Below, piece after piece: positions 35,068 through 46,263 of a stretch of 64,000 nucleotides of DNA. Source of the DNA: Flaccisagitta enflata (Eukaryota > Chaetognatha > Sagittoidea > Aphragmophora); assembly GCA_965153355.1 (NCBI GenBank), contig OZ231126.1, positions 61,318,001-61,382,000 on the forward strand. Reading direction: 5' to 3'. Within the stretch, counting starts at the first letter, position 1; the number at the start of each line of letters is the position of its first letter. A model generated the notes under the pieces. The model made no database searches. It was not told the DNA's origin and worked only from the letters and a program-made list of their open reading frames with translations. The position numbers and the translations under genes are program-made.

Positions 35068-38000
35068 ATGGCAGTTGCGCACTCGAGGACGTCGTTGGGT
35101 TTGGTCAAATTGAAAGATTGCAGTCAAGGTGCGCCTTATGCCATGTGGCTGCGCCTATTGTTTTGCAACAGCGCTCTATCAAAATACATAAAAGGGGTGG
35201 AGCTTTTTGCGCTCATTACTCTTTACGAGTGTGATAAACTTATATTGAAAGTGACAGCGAGTAACAGACCATCGCTGCTGAATGATGCCTTGTGGTACTC
35301 CAAGACAAACATTTGCCCCATTTTTTAAATGCATTGATGCGTAATGCAATAATATTTACAAATAAAATATTTCGGCGTCGCTGGTCATGAAACCAACTTC
35401 TGGTTATCGTGGAGACCAAATGGAGGAAGAAAATCATTGCCCATCGCCTACATACTACAGATGGGTGATCAAACGTGGACAGTGATGTTTTTCAGTTTTT
35501 ATCAATATTTAGCTAAAAAATTAATTTTTAGTAATGTGGGGTAAAATGGGTCACCCTGCTAAAATCACCAAATTTTCAGCGAAAAGCTTGCTATCCCTGC
35601 TCATGGATTAAAGTATGTGATATAAAGCTCATTTTTCCCACTTCCATATTTTTCCATCCTTTTTTTAAATTTCTTTAATGAAAATTTTTGATTTGATGTC
35701 AAAACATCATTTGCATATCATTTTATTCAAAACTCAACAATATTTGCCGTTTGATAATACTTTTGGCTCAACTGAAGTATAAAACATTTCTTTTTTTACT
35801 AATACGTAAGAAATGATCACTTGAGATAAAGAAATTGTGGCTATTACTAAAAAAGAAGTAGGTGACCCACTTTACCCCACCTTGGTGGGGTAAAATGGGT
35901 CACTTACCCGTTCACAAAAAGGAGGGCTGCCCCCTACACAGATCTTTTTGGAGGCAATTTCCTTTTTCGTGGTAGAAGAGGAAACACACAATGTCCATAA
36001 TCATCTGTAAAATTCTTCATTTTTTCAATAAATTACGCGATATCAAAAAAACATTCGAAAAAGTGACCCATTTTACCCCACTTCACCCTATTGAATTTGG
36101 CAAATAGATTGTGTCAATCCATGACCCGGCAAATAAATCGTAACTACATGACCCGGTCTTTTCTTCCCTTCCCTACCCTACTTTTGTATAGAAACTCGGA
36201 AATTGATAAAAACGATAAAATTACGCCAACGGTCGGTCTATGATATTAAGGCTCAGCTCGGTCGCGAAATCAGGCAAATCGATGACAGGAACAATTCGTC
36301 GTTACGTCCATTGTACCGGACGAGGGGCTCATTAATCGCTACCATTCCACATTTTTGGTTTTACGCCTTCCTCCATCATCCAAAGGTAATAATTAAGCAC
36401 TTGTACTTCTCTCGATAGGAAAAAAGGCCATGTTAGCACCTGGAAGTGATAATCGTTCGCTTCACTCAGATATGCTTTGACAAACTAAATATCTCGCGCA
36501 GACCCTAATTCAATGATGACATTTTCCTTTTTTTTCCCGCAGTTAAAGAAAATCGTCGGAGAGGGAGACATAATGTGCCTAGCGTTTTTGCGACAAATTG
36601 ACGTAGAGGACATGCACGACGTCAGAGATGGATATTGGTGAGATCTTCTGTCAGTTTGTCTAAGAATGATGGGTCAGTTTCTTCGAAGATGTGATCATTG
36701 GTTATTTGCGGAAGATGTAGTACTGAAACAAGGCCGGATACACGGCCATCAGTTGCGGACGGGGCGGATATGCACGTTTTCCAACTTTTCGACTCGTGCG
36801 TACGGACAGACCGACGGACTGATTGACCGACGGACGGACAAAGCCTCTTATAGAGTTGCGTGTCCGCAACTAAAAAGAACTATACTTTCATATCATTCTT
36901 GATTTTTTTCATTTCTTTTACATCAATTACATGTGTCCTTTCATTTCGTAGTGTATCCTTTCACTTCGACTCGAACCCATTTTTCACCAACAGCAAGCTC
37001 ACAAAGACTTGCTGGATTGCTAGACGACTCTTTGAGTCGTCCACTATCGAAGTCAGTAACCTCTTGCTCCATTAGGCAAATGTCGACGTTGTCTTACATT
37101 TTAAACATCCTTTTGTGTCAGATCTAGTTACATCTGTTTTAGAAATAGCGTCGTTTGAACTTCTAAGAGGGCTTTATCCTTTTTTAGTCGCGGACACGCA
37201 ACTTTAGCTACTCTACAGCTTGCCGTCCGTCCCGTAACATTTTTTTTATTCCGAGCGGGTGTCGCACAACTGTTCCTGCCCAACCTCCCGCGACTTGGCT
37301 ACCGTGTCTCCGGCCATGTTTGCTTTTTATTGTCCCATCAAAAAAAATTAAAGCTCTTTCAATTTTTGCGCGTGTCATTTGCGTGCTCATAATTGCGTGT
37401 GACTGAGCAAATGAAAAGTTTGTATTTTTACTGTTGCGAGTCTGCCTTGTCTAATTTTTGGATGTCAGATTGTAACTCCAATTGCTTCTTTATGAACCTC
37501 ATGAAGTCATGTTATGTAATTAATAACGAGGCTACTGGACTTGGTTATAGTGTTTAAAACTATGGATAAATCCATAGCTATAGTCCTTTATTGAAGCAAC
37601 ATATTATCATTCTCAGTAAAACTTCTTAAGATTCAATTATGTAGACTGTCATACTCATTTTCTTCATGATGATACTGAGGAGATGGTAATAGCTAAGTTC
37701 CCCCCCCCCCCTTCCCGTTTGGAAAAGGGGGAAGGCAACTTGAGGGGTGAAAAAGAGAAGGAAAGTTAGGGGAGGCGGGAAATCGAGGGAGTCTCAGTTT
37801 TATACAATCCAGTAATATAGCTACGCAGACGGTCGCCTGAATCTCACAAGTGGATACTGCCCTCTTTTTCTCTTCCACTGAGACACATGCAATCACTGAC
37901 GATCCAGGTCTTACATACTAGATACGATCTAGTGCACGATCAAAGTGATTCTCGTCTCCAAAAGATACGAGAAGAGATAGCTATATATCGATTATTAGAT

Positions 38001-38547
38001 ATTGCTAGATATCTATATCCGATACGATTCACTATTTTTTTTCATAGTTAACTTATAATTACTAATGATTAATTCGGATTAGGCGAAATCTATTTCTAAG
38101 ATTAGGCGAAAATTATAAAGATTTCGAATTTGAGACTTGAAATTTTCAACGGTTCAAGAAGAAGAAAATGGGATCTATTGGAAAGGACCAAAAGGACGAT
38201 ATGGATGGGGTAACCATCCCACCACCCGGTTCAAAGGATTGTTTTATTTCAGAAATAAATAATTCGTCCATGGCATGAGCATGTCATTCAACATCTTTTG
38301 TCTGTTATTCAACTGTTATCAATTTTGAGCGATTGTCCACCCAAATCTGACTGTAACAAGGCCGGATACACGGCTACCGAAGTCGCGTGCGGGTGGGCAG
38401 GGGCCATATTGAGGTCACCAGACCAATTGGGTAGGAGCAGTCAGGTCAAAGAAATAAAATCATTAAAAAAAGTAAAGTGTGACCACTGACCAACCGACCG
38501 ACGGACAAAGCGGGTTGTAGAGTCGCGTGCACGCGACTAAAAATCGA

Positions 38548-38587
<40 letters not shown>

Positions 38588-39291
38588 ATTCACACTTCCT
38601 TTTCTCTCATTGTCTCTCCTCCCTCGACCTCTCCCTCCTTCTTACTAATCCTCATTGTTTATCGATGGTCTGTCGGTGATCTGCCTGTCTGTCTGTCTTT
38701 CTGTCTGTCTCGTAGGTCTGTCTCGGTGTTTCACACTGGTTATCGATTCACGATGCAGGAAGGAGTCTCGGTCAGTCTGTCCGATCCGGGTCGATTTTTG
38801 CGGTGATTAGACACATGTCTTGATAATTGAGGTGATAAAATCAGACTTAAGAATTTCCTATATTTTTTAACCAGATATTGCATTGTATTGCATGCGTTTG
38901 GACTTGTGTTACAGTTTCCAGTTTTCACACCTTTACAAGATAGACACCCTCTGAAGTTTCAGGCTGAGCGAATGGCACAAAACCTGTGTCGCTACCCCCC
39001 GCTCACCAAGCGTACTGGAAGGATTTTGGCTCTGTTTTCTATTTTCTGCCGTTTCTCTATCTCAGTGGAAAACCAACCCTTGGCTGTCCCGTGTCCTGAA
39101 GCTGGAGGACAAAGGCGATTCCAACGCCACACAGAAAAACCGGAACAAGAAGTGTTTCTTTTTCACTTGGTTGAAAGAGAAAAGATACTCCAAATGCGAA
39201 GAAATTGCCGAGGTAAAGCAAATCAATGAAATCATATATGTCAAGGATGCATAATTTGGTGTATTACATTTTCATCTACAGCGTGATTGAA
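35068..39291 (+). CDS. SET/NAP-family histone chaperone, paralog A copy 2
   Basis: Exons 36192-36385, 36543-36637, 36952-37051 and 39066-39212 are near-identical to copy 1. The same early stop follows in the last exon (acceptor AG at about 39281). A possible first exon is 35068-35128 (MAVAHSRTSLGLVKLKDCSQ then phase 1), joining exon 2 in frame. That stretch derives from the region upstream of paralog B, because the duplication joined B's 5' flank to A's body. The GTGCGC donor is weak, so the first exon is tentative. The C-terminal truncation is the same as in copy 1. Confidence 0.65.
35536..36081. mobile_element. Two adjacent MITEs with GTGGGGTAAAATGGGTCAC ends
   Basis: The first element is 35536-35880: GTGGGGTAAAATGGGTCAC to GTGACCCACTTTACCCCAC. 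The second is 35885-36081: GTGGGGTAAAATGGGTCAC to GTGACCCATTTTACCCCAC, a perfect 19-bp TIR. They are separated by four bases (CTTG). Copy 1 of the duplication retains only the left end and about 130 bp. No protein is encoded. Confidence 0.8.
36727..36876 (+). mobile_element. HINE-like short element, AGTTGCG subfamily (duplicate)
   Basis: Duplicate of 32109-32258 with the same tag AGTTGCGGAC and hairpin AGTTGCGTGTCCGCAACT. Confidence 0.8.
37181..37320 (-). mobile_element. HINE-like short element (duplicate of 32563-32702)
   Basis: Same blocks as the copy-1 element; in the flanking sequence nearby, one base difference from copy 1 alters a shadow open frame. Confidence 0.65.
38355..38543 (+). 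mobile_element. HINE-like short element, AGTCGCGTGC subfamily (duplicate)
   Basis: Duplicate of 33731-33915 with an intact AGTCGCGTGCACGCGACT hairpin and AAAAAT end, followed by a (CT)n tract at about 38551-38582. Confidence 0.8.
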
Positions 39292-39680
39292 GTCCCTATT
39301 GAATTTATCATCCGCAGTGGATCCGTTGCTTATGGGAGAACCCTTACCGACATTACCGATCTGCGCTTCCCGATATGTTGTGAATTCTTCGGGGGAAACT
39401 GGTCATCGGGTATTTCATCGATCGTTTTGAAGCATTGACGAAGTGTCGTGATTAACTAACGGATCGGCCAAGGTTCCCGACTTCCCCTACATCCGAAAAG
39501 ACGAAAGTATTGTTAACTCCTGCCTACCTGCTTTCCGTCGTCGTATGTGCAAATGTCGCTCCTCTATTTCGCAGTTGATTTTCGGTGCTTTTCGTCATTC
39601 CGTTGTCAACTATCGCATGATCGCGTGGATTTTAATTCTTTCCAGAAGATTAATGCAAAACGCGTCTCGTTTGGGGAAAC

Positions 39681-42600
39681 ATGGCAGTTGCGCACTCGAG
39701 GACGTCGTTGGGTTTGGTCAAATTGAAAGATTGCAGTCAAGGTGCGCCTTATGCCATGTGGCTGCGCCTATTGTTTTGCAACAGCGCTCTATCAAAATAC
39801 ATAAAAGGGGTGGAGCTTTTTGCGCTCATTACTCTTTACGAGTGTGATAAACTTATATTGAAAGTGACAGCGAGTAACAGACCATCGCTGCTGAATGATG
39901 ACAGTTCAGCGTCGGATTCTACATTGCAGAAATCCTCGGACTGTTAGAACAAGTGGACGAGTGCCAGCAGGAGATAAGGAATATAGATCGAGAATATGGT
40001 TTGGAAAAGTCCGGCGTTGACGAGAAGTATCTCCAAGTTATCCAGCCGTGGTTTGACAAGAGAGGCGAACACATTGCCATTGTACCGAGCTTCTGGTACT
40101 TAGCTTTTCTCAATCATCATTCGGTAAGTGCTTTTCCTTTCGATCTTAGGTTTGTACATGGTGGAGGAGTTTCGTCCGAAAATCCGCATAAAGACCACCG
40201 ATCTAGGAAAACAATTCGTATCAATCATTTTATTATGACACGGTTCGCCATATACTGTATCACTAAAGACGCACCTACTTATTGGAGCCAGTTTTTTACT
40301 TTCAAATGGCTTTAAAACGACCTAGAAATTTTATTAGTTTTCCGATATTTATTAGCTAGATTATCCATTTAATAGCGCGTCTTGTTTTATTCAAGTGGTA
40401 CGTATAAAGGCTTTCATTTTTGCCCCATGCAGATAGCGAGTCTCGTTCTGGAAAAGGAGAAAGATTGTTTGAAATACTTGGCTAATCTGCAAGTTGAGGA
40501 TTTTCGAGGCGAAAGAACTGGATGTTGGTAAGTTCTAGTTGGAACTAAGTCTGGCTGTAGGTATCGAAATAATTGTAGTCCCTGGTTATGCATATGGATT
40601 CATCTCATTTGATTTGCTCCCCCCCCCCGTATGCACCTCCTCATTCTCAGCATCTCCTTTTACTTCAAAACTAACCCATATTTCACCAATACGGTTTTAA
40701 CGAAAACTTACCTTTATGGACATCCCTGCTCGGAATCATCCACCATCGATGTTAGTTATTCGTTCTTTTAGTTGGTTTTGAACATAGTCACAAATCAGTT
40801 CAAGTCCCCCCCCTACTGTTACCCATTCATCAGGCGCACACCCTAGGGACCTAGGGTACTGCTTACACCATTTGGGTAACAGTACGCAAAAGACCATTAT
40901 CAAAGATGAGGAGTGACTGAACGAGGGGGGGGGGGCCAGGGGGGAAAGCTTTGTGGGTGGTATGGGAGGTGCTGAGACGTTCGGTCCCTCCTCACCTCTA
41001 ATTATGGGTTTATCTGTAGTTAAAATTGTTAAAGCCTCAAGTTGGTACGTTGTCCTCTCTATTGCTCGCGAGTAGAAGTGATAGACTGTCAACGAGCGGT
41101 TTGCGTCCGTTGACCAACCATCGCAAATGTCAACCTCCCCTTCTATGTTGATCTCCTATTTTTCAGCGCTCGCAATTTTTTTTAAACAAGCGATGGATAA
41201 CTTAATTGTTGCTGGAAAGGGGGGGGGGCGGGAAGGATTGGATAGAAAAATGTTGGGCGAAAATACCGATATATAGGTGGCACTTTAGTAAGGGAGCATT
41301 TGTGGGATCATATGCATAAATTGTGTATTCTCATGGCAATGTCATTTTGTCTTTCTGCCTGTCCTTCAGTTGCTTCGAACGGGCGTGTACGTGTATGATT
41401 GTCACCGAAGCCCTATATCCATCCACTCGTTACCATTTTACCATGAATCACTGGCGTGGCCTCGGGAGTAGTCTTAGCTTGTCACCTTACAGCCGCCGCC
41501 CACCCACATGCTGCCCCTGCCCACCCACATACTGTCCCTGCCCACCCACATACTGCCCCTGCCCACCCACATTTTGCCCCTGCCCACCCACGTACTGCCC
41601 CTGCCCACCCACACACTGCCCCTGCTCACTCACAAGCGACAACTTATTGGCCGTGTATCCGGCCTTTCTTTAAGTGCGTCCTCGAACTTCTATAAGAGGT
41701 CATGCCCGTCGTTCGGTTGGTTGGTTGGTCGGTTGGTTGGTGGTGATTTTTTTAGTCAGGCGGAAGTAGCTTTAAAGGTATTGTTACTACAAAATAGGCA
41801 GTGCTGTGAGTACCAAGAGGCTATGTTTTTGTTCAAAATGATAAAACACGATCTTATTGGTAATTTCCGGGACACATGTGGCACTTTTCCATGAAATTTT
41901 CCTCATTTTGCACTTCAATTCATGCTTTAAAATTGGTCAAAAAAGTCGTGATTTTAGCGTGATAAGGCAAATTTGCCTAATTTTAAACGATAATGATGGA
42001 ATACTTATCAAGTTTCTGCCCCCATTCTACCCTATAAGTTTTTTTTGAGTAGTACTAGCAGAAAACCTTTAATTGTTTCTATCAAAACAACTATTACAGC
42101 GACTTCTAACTGTCTGCGTCTTAACCAAAAAATACAAAATTTCTATGATACCTGACAAGTGCGCAAATCAATGCCCAATACATTCACACGGCATTTAAAA
42201 ATTGCTTCAATGTTTTTGATCGTGTAGTGTGAAGGCGCATGAGGCACCTGAAAATAATTGGACATAGTTAGGTTCCGTTTTTGACTTTGTTTGCGCAGTT
42301 GCAAGAGTTTCTGACATTAAGACTTATGAACAAATAATTGTCACACATTTGTCACACCCCCATATTTACCCTACTGTACAAAAGAATCAAGCTCTGACTT
42401 GTTATATACCTTCCTCATCCATGAATTTTCCCACCTTTGCCATAATGGCCATTCCATGTGACAAAACCAGTAGAAAATAAGCCTTAGAGTGAATATCAGG
42501 AGTTTCTGACATTAAGACAATAGACAGAAACTCCAGACTTAGAAAAAAAAATCTTAAAATTCCATAAAAAAAAAGTTGTTTTGACACTATGGAATTTAGA

Positions 42601-45600
42601 CGTTTTATACAATTTGGAATCGAATGAGCTATACTTTTTTGGTCGATTTTTTTACATCTTCACCACCCCACCCCACCCCATTGAACCCGGAACTTTTTGG
42701 CGATTTTGTCAAAAAAATGTTTTTTTGAAGATTTGGTATTTAGACGTTTCAGAAAATTTGGAATAAAATGAGCCCATCTTTATTTTTTTGCAAAAAATTG
42801 CCTCTAGGGGTTTGTACCCCTGCCCCAGCCCAACCCCAGCCCATTAAGGTCAACAGACCCGCAAAACGTGCAGCCAGAAAGTTAGTCTACCTGCCTAAAC
42901 AGAAAAAATGGTATATTTTCCATTTTGAAAATTGCCGATTTTTGTCCGCGACGGAATATCATTCCGACGCGGACTATAATTCAAGGCGGGTGGGTGTCGT
43001 CGTCGTCGTTGTTGTCGTTGTCGTTGTCGTTGTCGTCGTTGTTACGGATTTTAAAAAATGGATAACTTTTTTATGCTTTGACCGATTTGGTTCATATTTG
43101 GTGGGAAGTTGTACTAGGGTAGGGCGCTTTACATCCTATCCGATTTTTGCGATCCGACCAACCCAACCGGCCCAACCAGCCTACCAGCCTAAAAGTGAAA
43201 AACGTGCATAACTTTGGCATTTTTCAACCGATTTGGTTGAAATTTGGTATGGAGTCTCTAAATGGAAGGACTCAACATGTGTATGTGAATTATATGCATT
43301 TGAGCATGCTAACCGGCCAAACCGACCTACCACCCAACCAGCCAACCCTTAAAGTGAAAAACTTGTATAACTTTGGCATTTTCAACTAATTTGGTTGAAA
43401 CTTGGTATGGGGTCTCTAAATGGAAGAACTCAACATATGCGCACTATTTATCCTGTCAAACCAGCCTACCACCCAACCAGCCTACCGGCCTAAAAGTGAA
43501 AAACGTGCATAACTTTGGCATTTTTCAACCGATTTGCTGAAATTTGGTATGGAGTCTCTAAATGGAAGGACTCAACATGTGTATGTGATTTATATGCATT
43601 TGAGCATGCTAACCTGCCAAACGATCTACCACCCAACCAGCCTAACCGCCCAAAAGTGAAAAACTTGCTTAACTTTGTCATTTTTCAACTAATTTGGTTG
43701 AAACTTGGTATGGGGTCTCTAAATGGAAGAACTCAACATATACCATTTATCCTGTCAAACCAGCACACCCAACCATCCTACCAACAAAAAGTGATAAATG
43801 CGCATATCTTTGCGTTTTTCAACCAATTTGGTTGAAATTCAGATGGAGTCTCTAAATGGAAGGACTCAACACATGTATGTGATTTATTTATGTTTGAGCA
43901 TGCTAACTGGCCAAACTAACCTACTACCTAACCAGCTTACCGGCCTAAAAGTAAAAACTTACATAAATTGGACATTTTTCAACCAAATTGGTTGAAACTT
44001 GGTATGGAGTCTCTAAATGGAAGAACTCAACATACGCACACTATTTATCTAAACCAGCCTACCACCCAACCACCCTACTAGCCTAAAAGTGAAAAACGTG
44101 CATAACTTTGTCATTTTTCAACGGGTTTGCATGAAACTTTGTATGGCGGCTCTAAATGTCAAGACTAATAGTTTTGGCGAACTTACAGGGTTAGCGATCT
44201 TTTGGTCATAGCGATCTTATGGAATTGTTGATCTTTAACCCCCTTCCGTCGCGGACCCAGATACTGTTCAGATTTTTTCTTTTCCACTTCCCCCTGATAA
44301 AAAAATTCACCTCGTCGGTCGATCACGCAAACGTTTGAAATGCGCAAAACGGCTCATTCTGACGTATTTCTTCATTCCTATCACCTTTCATGCCTTACCA
44401 CATTCATTTTCATTTATTCATTATTTCATTTACACTCTTTTTTTTTTATAAGAACCTAGTTTATAAGAACATCAAGGCTTCAAATAGCCTCAGAATTAAG
44501 AACATCTTAAGAACATGTGAAGGCTTCTAATTATGAAAAAAAAAATTACTAATGTTAAAACTAAAAATTTTTTTTGATAAAACACTTAAAATAATATGAT
44601 TACTATAAAATTTCACTATTTTCAATCAAAATAATTAAATATTATCACAAGATATCATAATTTAGCATCTACTTTAGTAGTTAGTAATATGTATGTATTA
44701 AGTATTGTTAAATAACAATGAATTCTAATGTTTGTTATAGCTTTTATAGTACTTAAAATTAAGAACGCTCTTAGAACGTTGAAGGCTTGATTTGACACTA
44801 AAAATAAGAACATAAAGCCTTTGAAAAAAAAATGACGTTCTTATAAAAAATAAAGAGTGTATTCATTCATCAAAAACGTTCAATCACAAATTCTTAATCA
44901 AGCGAGGCGCACTTATTGGCCTTCACTTGGCCTTGTTGTTCTGTCAAGCACTTTGGTGAAGTAGACGTAAACTTTTGTCACGTCACCGTGAGGGAAGATA
45001 AAAGTTGGTGAGAGCTGGCGGTTGTAACGCGTTTATTTTGCCTTTCACCTTGGTTCACAGTGGCTCCCTGGGCGTGGCCACGAATTCGTAGGTAGACTGA
45101 TGGTCATTCGGGATCAATTGGCTGCGAGAGATCCCACCGCGTACGCTTCAAGCGGAGGAGCGATGAGGCGACCGGCCAAATCATTTTTCATTTGGCTCAT
45201 GGAGAACGGTGATCCTGGCGAGGACGAGATCGCCGAGGTAATTGACCTCGTCATTCTCATTTTACTTTGTCGTTCCTCGACATCTATAGAGGCAGTTAAT
45301 CCCAGCTATGATTTCACGGCTTACCCGTTTCCCGCATATCAATTTCCGAGAACTTTACCCCCCCCCCCCTTCCCGGGCGAGGAAGCTTTGATTCATGTTT
45401 TTGCTTTTTCAATTTCACCTTCCTGTCCTCGCTCCCCTCCCCTTTCTCTCTTTTTTTCCTCATTTCTCTTCTTTCTTCATGTCTCTTTCCTCTTCTTTCT
45501 TCTTGTCTCATTCCTCTTCTTTCTTCTTGTCTCATTCCCTCTTACTTCCTACCCCCTTCTATTTCCTCCTTCCTCCTTTTCTTCCAATCCTTTCCTTTCC

Positions 45601-46263
45601 TCCCTCTTCCTTTCCTCCCTCTTCCTTTTCTCTCCTTTCATCCTATCCTTTCCTTTCCTCCCTTTTCTCTCCTTTCATCCTATCTCATTCCTTTTCACTT
45701 CCTCCCTCCTCTGTTTCCTTTTCTTCCAATCCTCTCCTCTCCTCCCTTCCTCCCTCCCTCTACCTTTTCTCTCCTTCTGTTTCATTTCCTCTTGCTCCCT
45801 CCTCCCCTCTGTTTCCTCATTCTTCATTTTTATCAATCCTATCCTTTCCTTTCATGCACCCGCGGCGGTCCTTTTCTTCCCCGCCTCCTTTCTCGCTCCC
45901 CTTTAAAGTTTTCCGATCTCTTGGCACTGTTGTTTTATTGACCCTATCTCAACTATATTCGGTAACTTGTTTCCACTGGGTATTATTACCTCAACGCAGT
46001 GGCGGCCATTGTATTCATTTCTAGCTCGTGCTTGATCGCTTTTTCGGTTTGTCGGTTTGTCGGCCAACCTGGATCTTATGATATTTTTGAGTCAGTTATA
46101 CGTAAGCTCCAAATTTAACGATTTTCACCTTATACCCCCTGTTTAGGTGATCCGTAGAGATCTATGGGTGAATCCTCAACAGTACTTCAAGATGAACCAA
46201 GCAAACGCCAATGTCAACGATTCCGACCTCTCTTCGAACGAGGAATTCGATGGAGATCTGTAA
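39681..46263 (+). CDS. SET: SET/NAP-family histone chaperone, paralog B
   Basis: Exons: possible first 39681-39741 (tentative), then 39930-40123, 40433-40527, 40651-40750, 45061-45237 and 46147-46263, all in phase (247 aa if the first exon is right; human SET is about 290). It opens with a dimerisation-helix-like stretch EILGLLEQVDECQQEIRNID, then IVPSFWYLAFLNHHS, ISFYFKTNPYFTNTVLTKTY, SFFIWLMENGDPGEDEIAE and VIRRDLWVNPQQYFKMNQAN. The last corresponds to VIKDDIWPNPLQYYL of SET. Family role: histone chaperone and PP2A inhibitor in the nucleus. The usual long acidic C-terminal tail is nearly absent: the protein ends NEEFDGDL, and its TAA overlaps the start of a transposable element (46262 on). 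Intron 4 (4.3 kb) holds several elements. The first exon rests on phase agreement only. Confidence 0.88.
40790..41280. other. SET-B intron 4, left part; no exon seen
   Basis: Unique-looking intronic sequence with poly-C and poly-G runs (about 40805, 40925, 41218). The CCCTCCTCACCTCTAAT block near 40985 resembles the CCCTCCTCACTTCTTAT block of the foldback repeat in BUB3 intron 2. It may therefore be an eroded relative. Confidence 0.4.
41480..41675 (-). repeat. 21-bp minisatellite made from a HINE-like 5' end
   Basis: Unit CTGCCCCTGCCCACCCACAT(A) repeats about six or seven times (41505-41630). It is followed by CAAGCGACAACTTATTGGCC and GTGTATCCGGCCTTT, the inverted 5' end of the element family. 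Single-copy members carry the same CTGCCCCTGCCCACCC block once. A second reversed 3' end (TTTAAGTGCGTCCTCGAACT and TCTATAAGAGG) adjoins at about 41670-41750. Confidence 0.7.
41760..42940. other. SET-B intron 4, middle; no gene seen
   Basis: AT-rich intronic sequence. An AGGAGTTTCTGACATTAAGAC-like phrase recurs at about 42305 and 42498, which suggests a degenerate duplication. TTTTTTTGAAGATTTGGTAT-like blocks recur near 42600-42760. No splice-consistent exon was found. Confidence 0.4.
42944..44256 (-). mobile_element. Large HINE/pearl-like element with ~160-bp internal tandem repeats
   Basis: The left edge is a 31-base hairpin (42944-42974) with arms GTCCGCGACGGAAT and ATTCCGACGCGGAC. A (GTC/GTT)n tract follows at about 42995-43040. 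About six units of roughly 160 bp come next, each with GTGAAAAACGTGCATAACTT, GTCTCTAAATGGAAG and CAGCCTACC blocks. The right edge is TTCCGTCGCGGAC (44244-44256), the exact complement of the outer hairpin arm. The sister copy is at 47297-49501. Open frames within are artefacts. Confidence 0.7.
44300..44938 (-). mobile_element. HINE-like element, AAGTGCG subfamily, split by a nested MITE
   Basis: GTCGGTCGATCACGCAAACG..GCGCAAAACGGC..CTATCACCTTTCATGCC..CACATTCATTTTCATT matches the intact copy at 52372-52650. That match resumes at 44861 (ATTCATTCATCAAAAACG) and ends AAGCGAGGCGCACTTATTGG then CCTTCACTTGGCCTTG. The part in between is a MITE. The terminal hairpin is missing here. Confidence 0.75.
44431..44861. 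mobile_element. Tc1/mariner-like MITE in a TA site
   Basis: Flanked by TA on both sides: TA|CACTCTTTTTTTTTTATAAG at the left and CTTATAAAAAATAAAGAGTG|TA at the right, an imperfect TIR of about 23 bp. Sub-terminal AAGAAC and GTTCTTA blocks recur inside. It interrupts the HINE-like element described above, whose empty version is at 52372-52650. It has no open frame of useful size, so it is non-autonomous. Confidence 0.8.
45362..45910 (+). repeat. Pyrimidine-rich low-complexity tract in SET-B intron 5
   Basis: About 500 bp of TTTCCTCCCTCTTCC-like sequence. It produces a long Ser/Phe/Pro open frame that continues from exon 5 but is intronic, since splicing from 45237 to 46147 joins the conserved NAP segments in frame. 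Confidence 0.75.

Larger units (their letters stand above)
31073..35287. repeat. Tandem duplication, copy 1 (carries SET-A exons)
   Basis: From AATGATG at 31073 the sequence is repeated, nearly identical, from AATGATG at 35281. The offset is 4208 bp at the start, 4618 bp after a 410-bp length difference at about 31468, and 4613 bp near the end. Most of the long stretches compared by eye are identical. The unit includes two HINE-like elements on plus, one on minus, and SET-A exons 2-5. Confidence 0.9.
35281..39898. repeat. Tandem duplication, copy 2
   Basis: Begins with AATGATGCC (35281) as copy 1 does, and ends at AATGATGACAG (39892). The heptamer AATGATG is present at the left edge, the junction and the right edge, which marks microhomology at the breakpoints. 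About 410 bp (35677-36088) is present only in this copy. Small differences occur in poly-C, CT tracts and scattered bases. Confidence 0.9.

Noticed and set aside
41456-41894. His/Pro/Ala-rich ORFs in SET-B intron 4
   Set aside because: They are translations of a 21-bp minisatellite derived from a transposable element.
45100-45906. 268-codon ORF continuing SET-B exon 5
   Set aside because: Only the first part is exon. The rest is a pyrimidine-rich intron, and splicing at 45237 to 46147 restores the conserved NAP sequence.
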